A DNA stretch of 9,930 nt from CAZIPZ01 sp964541075 (GTDB taxonomy: Bacteria; Acidobacteriota; Terriglobia; 20CM-2-55-15): contig CAZIPZ010000151.1 of NCBI GenBank assembly GCA_964541075.1, positions 1 through 9,930 on the forward strand. The letters run 5' to 3'. The position numbers and the translations under genes were made by a program. The notes under the pieces are model-generated. The model was not told the origin of the DNA and did no database searches. It saw only the letters and a program-made list of their open reading frames with translations. Below are positions 1-6,568 of this stretch, piece after piece (the first letter of the stretch is position 1; each line of letters opens with the position of its first letter).

Positions 1-1082
1 TTCACACCCGCGTCCGAGAGTTTCTTGAGATTCTTCTGCGCAGTAGAGTAGTACTTGCGCAGCGTGTCCAATTCCATATTTCTTCGGAATTTGTTCACAA
101 ACACGGCGTCGATCAGGTAAGCGGAAAGCTGGGCGGGATAAACTTCGCGCATCGTCTGTTCACCGACCCACTTCGGCACATCCGAATAGATGAACAACGC
201 TTCGTGCGCGCTCAAGGTGGGCGCGATGAATGTGTTCTTCGCTTTCATTGCGGCGATCAGTTCATCATCGACTTCTTTGTCGCGAATGCTGCTAACTAGA
301 CCATCGACTCCCGCGTTCACAAGCCCCTTGGCGTCTTCCAGCGAAAAAACGCCGGCAAACACCTTCAGATTAGCCTTGTGGGCTTCATCAATGATGGCGG
401 TATACAGTTCCGGCTTCAGCTTCGGCAACTTCCCGCCGTTGTCGTCCACCCAGATCTTGATGAAGTCGACCTTCTTGGCAACCTGATCCGTTACGGCCTT
501 GCGGGCTTCTTCCTCAGTAGAAACCTCGATCGGAATATCCTTCAGGGTTTGCGTGGGATAACCGCCTTTTGCCGTGATTCCGCGACCGGCGGTTAACAGC
601 TTCGCCCCGGTGTTCTTGCTCGCCTGTTCATTGCGGACTTCAAAGGCGATGTCACCCGCATCCGTTCCGGACACGGCCACAGCAGCGTTTCCATAATAAA
701 GGTAACGGCTGAGGTCGGCTTCAACGGATTGCTTCTTGTAGTTTTGCGGACCATAGCTCGGACCATTGGTCAGTCCTGTGTGCGCAACAAGGTTGACGAA
801 TGCCGGAATCACTGTATATCCATCCAGTTCCGTGCGACCTGCGCCCTTGGGCGGCTTCAATTCATTTTTCTGACCAACGCCCGTGATCTTTCCGTCTGTA
901 ACGATGAATGTAGCTTCTTCGATTGGATCGGCGCCTTCACCGTTAATGAAACGGGCGCCCGAAAAGAATGTGATATCCCCTTCAGTTGGGGTTCCGGTGG
1001 CATCGGTCTCGGTGGCGTGCTCAGAGGACGAGCAGGCCGTTGCCAGTAGCAGGCAGAGAATTGCGGCTGCGAAGCGGTTCAT
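1..1082 (-). CDS. Amidohydrolase-like lipoprotein with degenerate metal site (3' end cut by window)
   Basis: The gene reads leftward from ATG 1082-1080 and runs off the window after 360 codons. The N-terminus MNRFAAAILCLLLATAC is a lipoprotein-type signal with the likely lipidated cysteine at residue 17, so the product should be membrane-anchored outside the cytoplasm. Residues about 36-100 match the beta-sandwich start of imidazolonepropionase-like amidohydrolases (TDGKITGVG, then VIPAFVN). In this family the next motif is normally HxH; here it is V99-A100-H101, so the first histidine is lost. The family lysine is kept (DFIKI, K209). The strand that usually ends in a metal histidine reads VFAGVF (G244), and the usual AGVDsieH motif reads AGVDGLVS, with S264 in the histidine position. 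Family membership is clear. Hydrolase activity is doubtful, and a binding or structural role is possible. A strong RBS supports this start. Confidence 0.85.
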   Translation of the reverse strand, partial: MNRFAAAILCLLLATACSSSEHATETDATGTPTEGDITFFSGARFINGEGADPIEEATFIVTDGKITGVGQKNELKPPKGAGRTELDGYTVIPAFVNLVAHTGLTNGPSYGPQNYKKQSVEADLSRYLYYGNAAVAVSGTDAGDIAFEVRNEQASKNTGAKLLTAGRGITAKGGYPTQTLKDIPIEVSTEEEARKAVTDQVAKKVDFIKIWVDDNGGKLPKLKPELYTAIIDEAHKANLKVFAGVFSLEDAKGLVNAGVDGLVSSIRDKEVDDELIAAMKAKNTFIAPTLSAHEALFIYSDVPKWVGEQTMREVYPAQLSAYLIDAVFVNKFRRNMELDTLRKYYSTAQKNLKKLSDAGV

Positions 1083-1093
1083 CGGCTAAAGAT

Positions 1094-1099
1094 CTCCTT
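1094..1099 (-). promoter_or_regulatory. Ribosome binding site of the amidohydrolase-like lipoprotein gene
   Basis: On the minus strand AAGGAG (within GAAGGAGATC) lies 11 bases before ATG 1082. It is a near-perfect anti-16S match and fixes the start of the leftward gene. Confidence 0.75.
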
Positions 1100-1161
1100 C
1101 GAGTCATGAATGGTTTGAATTTCTTCGTCTCCACCCTTCGGGGGGTACGTAAGGAGTGCTG

Positions 1162-1170
1162 ATTCTACCA
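1162..1170 (-). promoter_or_regulatory. Candidate extended -10 promoter for the leftward lipoprotein gene
   Basis: On the minus strand the sequence reads TGGTAGAAT, an extended -10 (TGn plus TAGAAT, five of six consensus bases). Only a weak -35 (a GAC core near 1187-1190) precedes it. The predicted start near 1155 would give a leader of about 70 nt containing the RBS at 1094-1099. Confidence 0.4.
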
Positions 1171-1210
1171 CATCGGGTCCAGTAGCGTCGCGCTCCGATG
1201 TTTCGAGAAC

Positions 1211-1327
1211 GGGAAAAAGGGGACAGGCAGGAAAAGAAGGGACGGTGGGCAATTTCTGAATTTGCAAGAAATTGCCCACCGTTCCTTTTCCCCTGTCTGT
1301 CCCTCCCCGTCCCTTCCCTTTTTGCCC
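1211..1327. repeat. Large imperfect palindrome, REP/MITE-like
   Basis: A perfect 16-bp inverted repeat (1242-1257 with 1267-1282, core ACGGTGGGCAATTTCT) surrounds a 9-nt loop. The symmetry continues outward imperfectly: GGACAGGCAGG on the left against the complement of CCTGTCTGTCC on the right, then GGGAAAAAGG against CCTTTTTGCCC. The left arm is almost all purine and the right arm almost all pyrimidine. It sits between two divergently transcribed genes, so it is unlikely to be a simple terminator. G-rich palindromes of this kind, with GGGGACAG-like arms, resemble REP elements mobilised by RAYT (Y1-type) transposases. No transposase lies in the window, and dispersal in the genome cannot be tested here. 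Confidence 0.7.
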
Positions 1328-1332
1328 GTTTA

Positions 1333-1362
1333 TTGACTCTATCTTCAGCGCGATGTTAGCTT
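1333..1362 (+). promoter_or_regulatory. Candidate promoter for the pseudopilin-like lipoprotein gene
   Basis: TTGACT (1333-1338) is followed after 18 bases by TAGCTT (1357-1362), with TG at 1354-1355 in the extended -10 position. The -10 is poor (first, second and last bases only) and ends six bases before ATG 1369, so transcription would begin at or next to the start codon. No Shine-Dalgarno is seen at a usable distance. Confidence 0.3.
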
Positions 1363-1368
1363 CCGAAG

Positions 1369-1971
1369 ATGCTGCAAAAATCAACTCTTCTGCTGGCCGG
1401 TGTTCTCACCATTTCAGGATGTACACCTGCCCGACTTTCACACGACGAGGTCCGCAAAAAGATCGCCGAAATCGGACAATCCACGTTGACGCCGAGCGCG
1501 GTTGAAGTTCAAAGAATCGTGTCGCAAACGGACAACCGCATGATTGCTGAGGGGAACGTCACACTTGCTTTTCAGTTTGCCAGGGACAATCCCAATGCCG
1601 CCTGGCGGGTTGAAGCGGTGCGTCTGGGCGATCGGCAATGGATCGATCTCAATGAACTCGTCCGGGCGATTAACGAGGGGCGCGCCCGTACGACCCTTCA
1701 GTCTATGCGCAAGCTGGCGGACGGAATCGCCCAATACCGAACCCGAAATGCTTCGCTGCCGCCGGCGCGCGACATTGTCACCCTGACAGATCTTCTTTTT
1801 CCTCAGTACATGTCCGAACTGATTCGAGTGGACGGATGGGGAAATGAGATCGAATACGCGCTTACGCCCACAGGTTTTACATTGATTTCAAAGGGTCCCA
1901 ATGGCGTCCGAGGCGGTGAGGATGACGTCGTCATTAGTAGTGCTCAGACCGGCGCCGCCGCCACGCCATGA
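1369..1971 (+). CDS. Lipoprotein with GspG-like (type II pseudopilin) C-terminal head
   Basis: The 200-residue protein begins with a lipoprotein signal ending in ISGC (Cys18), so it is probably exported and lipid-anchored. Residues 22-105 are a charged, unassigned region. Residues about 106-190 resemble the globular head of GspG/T2SSG pseudopilins: a helix (TTLQSMRKLADGIAQYRTRN) leading to LPP, then DGWGNEIEYAL (155-165), GFTLISKGPNG (169-179) and GGEDDV (182-187), which match the DPWGnpY...S.GpDG..GGedD pattern and its calcium-loop acidic residues. The prepilin N-terminus (G/FTLIE plus hydrophobic helix) is absent, so it is not a standard pseudopilin; the internal GFTLIS is in the head and only coincidentally similar. 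ribA follows 15 bases after the stop. The function is unknown. The export and head-domain calls are fairly secure. Confidence 0.8.
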   Translation: MLQKSTLLLAGVLTISGCTPARLSHDEVRKKIAEIGQSTLTPSAVEVQRIVSQTDNRMIAEGNVTLAFQFARDNPNAAWRVEAVRLGDRQWIDLNELVRAINEGRARTTLQSMRKLADGIAQYRTRNASLPPARDIVTLTDLLFPQYMSELIRVDGWGNEIEYALTPTGFTLISKGPNGVRGGEDDVVISSAQTGAAATP

Positions 1972-1977
1972 TATAAT
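1969..1977 (+). promoter_or_regulatory. Extended -10 element upstream of ribA
   Basis: TGATATAAT is a perfect extended -10 (TGn plus TATAAT) that overlaps the stop codon of the preceding gene and begins 18 bases before the ribA ATG. No good -35 is present, as is usual for extended -10 promoters. Transcription would start near 1984, leaving a leader of only about 3 nt. No Shine-Dalgarno precedes ribA. Confidence 0.55.
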
Positions 1978-1986
1978 TCCACAGCT

Positions 1987-2580
1987 ATGGAAGCTGTGAA
2001 AATTGCCGAAACAAGCCTGCCTACAGCGTTTGGTGTGTTTCGCATTTTCGGATATGAGACCTCCGATAAGACCGACACTGTCCTCGCCCTCGTCATGGGA
2101 GAACCATCAAAGGAAGAAGCCCCGCTGGTGCGCATTCATTCGCAGTGTTTAACAGGCGACGTTTTTGGATCTCAACGCTGCGATTGCGGAGACCAACTTG
2201 AATTCGCACTCAAAACCATCGCCGCCAGGGGTATAGGCATCGTCTTATATCAGCTTCAGGAAGGCCGCGGCATTGGTCTCATGAACAAACTGCTCGCCTA
2301 TGAACTTCAGGACGACGGCCATGATACGGTCGAGGCAAATCATCATCTGGGGTTTGAAGCCGACCATCGAAATTACGAACTTTGCGTGGAGGTTCTGCGA
2401 CATCTTCGCGTTCGCGGCGTGAGATTGATGTCCAACAATCCAAGCAAGCTCGAAGCTCTCGAGTCTGCCGGAATCTCGGTCACCGAGCGCGTACCGATCG
2501 AAATTCCTCCCTCTCTCGGAACTGAAAACTACCTCCGAACAAAGAAAGCGAAGCTGGGGCACTTACTCTCTCGCGTTTGA
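1987..2580 (+). CDS. ribA: GTP cyclohydrolase II
   Basis: This enzyme opens the guanine ring of GTP, releasing formate and pyrophosphate to give 2,5-diamino-6-ribosylamino-4(3H)-pyrimidinone 5'-phosphate, the first step of riboflavin synthesis in the cytoplasm. The 197-residue length equals that of stand-alone RibA, so no DHBP synthase domain is fused. The zinc cysteines are C54, C65 and C67 (HSQCLTGDVF, then QRCDCGDQ). The GTP-binding motif is EGRGIGLMNK (92-101), and Y105 (LLAYELQ), D126 and R128 (EADHRNY) match the catalytic positions of the E. coli enzyme, with NNPSK at 150-154. The usual LRQEGRG reads QLQEGRG here. The only good start is ATG 1987. The gene has its own extended -10 and stops one base from the converging amidohydrolase gene. 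The riboflavin partner ribF lies 4 kb away. Confidence 0.96.
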   Translation: MEAVKIAETSLPTAFGVFRIFGYETSDKTDTVLALVMGEPSKEEAPLVRIHSQCLTGDVFGSQRCDCGDQLEFALKTIAARGIGIVLYQLQEGRGIGLMNKLLAYELQDDGHDTVEANHHLGFEADHRNYELCVEVLRHLRVRGVRLMSNNPSKLEALESAGISVTERVPIEIPPSLGTENYLRTKKAKLGHLLSRV

Positions 2581-2581
2581 A

Positions 2582-3886
2582 TCAGAGATCTCCAATTTCA
2601 GACAGCTTTTGTGCGATTGCCTGCGCCTCATGAACGAGAGATTTCGTATCCGGCTGGACTTGCCTCCCGCCGACAAATGTCGCTTTCACATTGCTGCGGG
2701 ATGCGGAGTAAACCATGGTCTGGATCGGATCATAAATCGGCTGCAGCGCCACATCATTCAAATTCACCACCACGAAGTCCGCACGCTTCCCGACGTCAAG
2801 GCTTCCCAATTGGCTTGAAAGTCCAAGACATTTGGCGCCGTCCAGGGTCGCCATTTGTATCGCAGCATTGGCATCCAAAGCCCCGAGATGTCCGGTCCGG
2901 CCGCGCTGCTGGAAGATAGCGGCACGCATTTCCTCGAACATATCCACGACGTTGTTGCTTGCCACGCTGTCTGTTCCGAGCCCGAGCGTCACGCCCAAAG
3001 TACGCATTTCGTCAACTCGAGCAATTCCCTGAGCCAGCTTCGCATTCGATTTCGGACAGTGCACGACGGACGCGGCTCTCGTCCGGAGTATTTCGAGATC
3101 GTTTTGGTCCACATCAATGCAGTGGATCAGCAAGACATCCGAACTCACTGCTCCCAGGCTGTCGAGATAAGAGACGGGGCTTACTCCACTCGCAGACACA
3201 GTGATGCCACGCTGCCTCCACCCGTCGGCGAAAGGTCCTGCGCCGTTCCGCACGAAATCGCCTTCCTCTTTTGATTCCGCCGCATGAATGGTGATCGGCA
3301 AACCGTTTTGCCGGGCATACGCCACGGCGAGGCGAAACAGTTTCGACGACACTGTGAAGGGCGCGTGCGGTGAAACTCCCAGACGACGCGATTCAGTCTC
3401 ATCCTTCCGGTGCGTCTCGATCTTTTGGCGAAGGCCGGCCAGCTCCTGCTCCGCCACCGCTTCGGCAGGACCGAAAACCTCCTGATATGCGACTCCCTGA
3501 AGTTCAAATTCCTGCATCGCAGTCCATGAAGGACCCACGTCCATCACTTCGCCAACGCAGGTCACTCCCGCAAGCAGCATCTCGGCCGCGCCCAATCTCG
3601 CCGATGTCAGAATCTCATCCCGCGTTAGGTGTTGGTATTTGATGCGAGTGAGCCGGCGTATCCAGTTCTGGAAAGAGAGATCTTCCAAGCAGCCCCGCAG
3701 AACGGTGAGTTCGAGGTGGGTATGAGCATTGACGAAGCCGGGAATAATCGCGCAGCCGGGAAATCGCATCGCTTCTCCCTGCGCAGCGCCGACTTCAGAA
3801 ATGCGCCCGTGCTCGACCACCAGCCTGCCGTTGCGCAGCGGCTTCGACGAGACCGGACAGATCCAATCGGCTTCAAAGGCGGTCAT
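2582..3886 (-). CDS. COG0402-type amidohydrolase, deaminase-like (aminodeoxyfutalosine/SAH deaminase family)
   Basis: The product is a 434-residue cytosolic metal-dependent hydrolase of the TrzA/MtaD/deaminase branch. All expected active-site elements are present: H55 and H57 (NAHTH), SPHAPFT (172-178), H201 and E204 (ITIHAAES), H255 (LLIHCID), HCPKSN (276-281) and D306 (LGLGTDSVASNN). The TIM barrel is bracketed by the beta-sandwich (VVEHGRISEVG; GSLDVGKRADFVVV). HAAES, a GxGPF loop, GVSPVSYLDSLG and IHC together resemble aminodeoxyfutalosine deaminases (MqnX type), but S-adenosylhomocysteine or 5'-methylthioadenosine deaminase, or another substrate, is possible. Its ATG overlaps the TGA of the upstream racemase gene (ATGA, 3883-3886), so translation is probably coupled. 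This ties its job to the racemase and GNAT genes. Fold and metal site are secure; substrate is not. Confidence 0.9.
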   Translation of the reverse strand: MTAFEADWICPVSSKPLRNGRLVVEHGRISEVGAAQGEAMRFPGCAIIPGFVNAHTHLELTVLRGCLEDLSFQNWIRRLTRIKYQHLTRDEILTSARLGAAEMLLAGVTCVGEVMDVGPSWTAMQEFELQGVAYQEVFGPAEAVAEQELAGLRQKIETHRKDETESRRLGVSPHAPFTVSSKLFRLAVAYARQNGLPITIHAAESKEEGDFVRNGAGPFADGWRQRGITVSASGVSPVSYLDSLGAVSSDVLLIHCIDVDQNDLEILRTRAASVVHCPKSNAKLAQGIARVDEMRTLGVTLGLGTDSVASNNVVDMFEEMRAAIFQQRGRTGHLGALDANAAIQMATLDGAKCLGLSSQLGSLDVGKRADFVVVNLNDVALQPIYDPIQTMVYSASRSNVKATFVGGRQVQPDTKSLVHEAQAIAQKLSEIGDL

Positions 3887-4992
3887 GCTGAAAAAGTCTG
3901 AGAACGCACGGTCAACCGCTCGATCAGATCCTCTTTGACGTTAAAACCGATTCCAGGCGCCGATCTCTGCTCGATCTGGCCCGCCGGCGACACTTCGACA
4001 GGAGGCTCAATGATGTCTTCCGCCCAATACCGCTTGCTCGCCGAGACATCGCCAGGCAAGGAAAAGTTTGGAAGGCTCGACAACGCGATGTTGTGCGCGC
4101 GTCCGATTCCGGATTCGAGCATACCGCCGCACCAAATCGGAATTTCATTCTTTCTGCATACGTCGTGGACCGCGCGCACTTCCTTGTGCCCTCCCACCCG
4201 TCCAAGCTTCACATTGATAATTCTGCAAGCGCCAATACGGATCGCCTTCCTTGCGTCTTCCGCGGAATGAATCGATTCGTCCAGGCAAATCGCGGTCTTG
4301 ATCGACTTTTGAAGCTCGGCGTGATCGATCATGTCTTCGTAATGCAACGGCTGTTCAAACATCATCAGGTTATATTTGTCCATCTCCCTGAACACACCCA
4401 CATCTGCAAGCGTGTATGCCGAGTTCGCATCGCCCATAAGAAGGATGGATGGAAATGCATTACGCACCTCCCGAACGACATCGGCATCCCATCCCGGCTT
4501 GATCTTGATTTTGATCCGTCGATAACCGGCATTCACTTCGGCATCGATTTTCTCCAGAAGTTTTTCTATAGACGCCTGTATGCCGATGGAGACGCCGCAG
4601 TCAATTCGCTCGCGCTCGCCTCGCAGAAGCTTCCAAAGCGGGATGGACCGATTTTTGGCTTCAAGATCCCACAACGCGGTCTCGAGTCCGGCCTTCGCCA
4701 TGTTGTGGCCTCGTATACCGCGGGCAAAGGAATCGAATTCGGCAGCGTCGCGAATCTCCTTTCCAATCGCGTTTGGAATGATGAAGTCACGGAGAACGTG
4801 CCATGCGGTTTCCGTAGTTTCATGACTATAGAATGGCCCTTCTCCAGCGGTGACCTCGCCAAATCCGGTATACCGCCCGTCGGTCACGCTTAACAGAAGA
4901 ATGCGGCGGGTTTGTGTGACGCCAAAGCTCGTCTCGAATGGATGCAGGAGCTGCATCCGCAGTTCGCGCATTTCAATCTGTTTGATATGCAC
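3883..4992 (-). CDS. N-succinylamino acid racemase / o-succinylbenzoate synthase-type enolase
   Basis: This is a muconate-cycloisomerase-subgroup member of the enolase superfamily, 369 residues from GTG 4992, the usual NSAR/OSBS length. The N-terminus (capping domain) carries HPFETSFG. Catalytic parts are all present: KxK at K161/K163 (RIKIKIKPGWD), metal ligands D188 (GDANSAY), E213 (FEQP) and D238 (CLDES), the opposite lysine K262 (NVKLGRVGG), and GGMLESGIGRAHN at 289-301. The GTG start is chosen because an AGGA lies 7 nt upstream and the protein then begins like its family (HIKQIEMREL). An ATG at 5070 would extend 98 nt into the GNAT gene. The enzyme could make o-succinylbenzoate for menaquinone (MenC) or racemise N-succinyl amino acids. 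The adjoining GNAT gene is the hallmark of the racemase role described in Geobacillus, which I favour. Confidence 0.9.
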   Translation of the reverse strand: MHIKQIEMRELRMQLLHPFETSFGVTQTRRILLLSVTDGRYTGFGEVTAGEGPFYSHETTETAWHVLRDFIIPNAIGKEIRDAAEFDSFARGIRGHNMAKAGLETALWDLEAKNRSIPLWKLLRGERERIDCGVSIGIQASIEKLLEKIDAEVNAGYRRIKIKIKPGWDADVVREVRNAFPSILLMGDANSAYTLADVGVFREMDKYNLMMFEQPLHYEDMIDHAELQKSIKTAICLDESIHSAEDARKAIRIGACRIINVKLGRVGGHKEVRAVHDVCRKNEIPIWCGGMLESGIGRAHNIALSSLPNFSLPGDVSASKRYWAEDIIEPPVEVSPAGQIEQRSAPGIGFNVKEDLIERLTVRSQTFSA

Positions 4993-5698
4993 GTGCTGAT
5001 CCTGGAATGAACAGGTATTCGCTCCACTCATCGGTCCGGCTGAATCCGGCGGCGAAGTAGTCGTCCTCAATGTTTTTAAGAAATTGTTCGCGGACGCGGC
5101 GCTGAACGTCCCTTGCGGACTCCAGGCTTTGGCTCTTCAGCGCCTGGACATCGGCTGGAATGAAGACGCGGCGAATTTCTTTGCTGTTCCGATCCAGCAC
5201 CGTTCGCGGCCGGTCAATCCACCACTCCGCGATAACGCGATCGGTTTCCAGACCGCGCTGAAGCGTACCCGAGGTCTGGCCATAATGATTGACGTAGTAA
5301 CGCCGCACAACCGCTCCGAGTTTCTCCAGATTGATATAGGCGCTCCGGGATTCCAGAGGATCAAACGTCCATTCAATAAGGTGAATGCCGCGATCCAACG
5401 CCTGTTCCCGCTGAGCGAGTTTAAGCTGCGAGCCGATGCCGGAATTCCGTTGACTGCTGGCGACTGCCAGCATGTGCGAATGCCAGTACGGTTTGCCGTC
5501 GCGAATACCCGGCATTGCATTGATAAATCCAATCAAACGATCGTCTTCGAAGGCGCCCAGCAGCAGGCCGCCGATGTGGTTTTGCGTGACGAGGAAGCGC
5601 ACTGGCAGCACATCGACGTCCTCCCATCCCCATGTCTCGCGCTGGAGCTCCACACATTTCTCGAAATCGCCCTGGTCGGTTATGGGTCGAATCGTCAT
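4973..5698 (-). CDS. GNAT acyltransferase, COG3375-like (possible N-succinyltransferase)
   Basis: The 241-residue protein has a GNAT fold in its first 160 residues. LGAFEDDRLIGFINAMPG (47-64) gives the beta strands, LAVASSQRNSGIGSQLK (77-93) is strand 4 plus the acyl-CoA pyrophosphate loop (RNSGIGS), and WTFDPLESRSAYINLEKLGA (110-129) is the characteristic motif of COG3375 proteins. The C-terminal 80 residues are a less conserved, charged helical region. Genes of this type next to NSAR/MenC2 enolases are known to encode succinyl-CoA:D-amino acid N-succinyltransferases, so that is the likely role; the acyl donor and acceptor cannot be read from sequence. The gene starts 45 nt after the mazG stop and overlaps the racemase start by 20 nt. 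Only a weak RBS precedes the ATG. Confidence 0.85.
   Translation of the reverse strand: MTIRPITDQGDFEKCVELQRETWGWEDVDVLPVRFLVTQNHIGGLLLGAFEDDRLIGFINAMPGIRDGKPYWHSHMLAVASSQRNSGIGSQLKLAQREQALDRGIHLIEWTFDPLESRSAYINLEKLGAVVRRYYVNHYGQTSGTLQRGLETDRVIAEWWIDRPRTVLDRNSKEIRRVFIPADVQALKSQSLESARDVQRRVREQFLKNIEDDYFAAGFSRTDEWSEYLFIPGSARAYQTD
5000..5003 (-). promoter_or_regulatory. Ribosome binding site deciding the GTG start of the racemase gene
   Basis: On the minus strand AGGA is followed by 7 bases (TCAGCAC) and then GTG 4992-4990. It lies inside the end of the GNAT gene and supports a translationally coupled GTG start over the upstream ATG codons at 5070 and 5031. Confidence 0.55.
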
Positions 5699-5720
5699 GC
5701 CGGCGCCATCTTTAAAAGCG

Positions 5721-5740
5721 GGGGATTCGGAGAATTCCCC
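5721..5740 (-). other. Intercistronic hairpin between mazG and the GNAT gene
   Basis: GGGGATTCGGAGAATTCCCC can fold into an 8-bp stem with a single bulged base and a 3-nt loop. On the transcribed minus strand it is followed by CGCTTTTAAAG, a short U-run offset by three bases. This may act as a weak attenuator or an mRNA-stability element within the operon. A true terminator here would split mazG from the genes downstream. Confidence 0.4.
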
Positions 5741-5743
5741 TGG

Positions 5744-6562
5744 TCACGAAGCCTGGTTCTCTGATTTTGCTCTTTGCCACAGCGCTTCCATTTCATTGAG
5801 AGAAGTCTCATCGAGTGTCTTTCCCTGCTTCTCCAGCTCGCGCTCCATAAATCGGAATCGAGACTTAAACTTCCGATTCGCTCTCTTCAGAGCGGATTCC
5901 GAATCGACTTTGAGGTATCGAGCGATATTGACGATTACAAAAAGCATGTCGCCGATCTCATCCTCCAGACGCTCGCGCCGCGAATCATCCTTGTCTTCGG
6001 CGATCACCTCCTTGAGTTCGCGAACTTCCTCCTGCAGCTTCTCGAAGACGCCCTCAATATCCGGCCAGTCGAAACCCACGCGTGCGGCCCGCGACGAGAT
6101 TTGGTGCGCCTCATGAATGGCGGGGAGCTTGCTTGGAATTCCTTCCAGTAGTGATCGCTGTTCAGGAGTGCGGTTCTGCAGTTTGTCGGCCTTCTCACGC
6201 GCCTTGATCGCCTCCCAATTGCGGATGACCTCATCCGAGCTCGATGCCTGCTCATTTCCAAAAACGTGGGGATGACGCCGGACCAGCTTTTCGCAGATCT
6301 TGTCGATCACGGTATTGATATCGAATCGACCCTGCTCCCTGGCGAGCTGTCCGTGAAAAACGACATGAAGGAGAATGTCTCCGAGTTCCTCAGACAGTCC
6401 TTCAAAGTCGTTGTTATCGATGGCTTCAAGAACCTCATAAACTTCCTCGACGAGCATCGGCTTAAGCGTGTTGAAATCCTGCTCTTTATCCCAGGGGCAG
6501 CCCTTCGGCCCCCGGAGAATCGCCATGATCTCGACCAGCCTTTCGAACTTCGATCCTGTCAT
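5744..6562 (-). CDS. mazG: Nucleoside triphosphate pyrophosphohydrolase MazG
   Basis: MazG hydrolyses (d)NTPs to the monophosphate and pyrophosphate, clearing aberrant nucleotides and affecting (p)ppGpp-linked stress. The 272-residue protein has the tandem two-domain layout of E. coli MazG. KGCPWDKEQ (20-28) opens domain 1, whose magnesium-binding residues are EEVYE (39-43) and EELGD (58-62). Domain 2 repeats the pattern with EEVRE (178-182) and EDEIGD (200-205), preceded by RVGFDWPD. I chose ATG 6562, where the protein begins like its relatives (MTGSKFERLVEIM). An in-frame ATG at 6637 would add 25 unconserved residues and leave only 17 bp before ribF. The gene heads the leftward operon and is divergent from ribF, with 92 bp between the starts. 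Confidence 0.94.
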   Translation of the reverse strand: MTGSKFERLVEIMAILRGPKGCPWDKEQDFNTLKPMLVEEVYEVLEAIDNNDFEGLSEELGDILLHVVFHGQLAREQGRFDINTVIDKICEKLVRRHPHVFGNEQASSSDEVIRNWEAIKAREKADKLQNRTPEQRSLLEGIPSKLPAIHEAHQISSRAARVGFDWPDIEGVFEKLQEEVRELKEVIAEDKDDSRRERLEDEIGDMLFVIVNIARYLKVDSESALKRANRKFKSRFRFMERELEKQGKTLDETSLNEMEALWQRAKSENQAS

Positions 6563-6568
6563 GGCCGC

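Noticed and set aside
1079..1384. 101-codon minus-strand open frame across the divergent intergenic region
   Set aside because: It is composed largely of the translated palindrome, overlaps both neighbouring starts and has no recognisable domain.
1972..1986. FMN riboswitch upstream of ribA
   Set aside because: Only 15 bases separate ribA from the previous stop codon, too few for an RFN element; the 92-bp gap before ribF is also too short and shows no such fold.
4093..4893. 266-codon plus-strand open frame opposite the racemase gene
   Set aside because: It lies wholly antisense to a gene with every catalytic motif intact, shows no family motif, and has no RBS or promoter of its own.
4993..5070. 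Longer N-terminus of the racemase starting at ATG 5070
   Set aside because: It would overlap the GNAT gene by 98 nt and add 26 residues unlike the family; GTG 4992 has an AGGA at 7 nt and gives the expected N-terminus.
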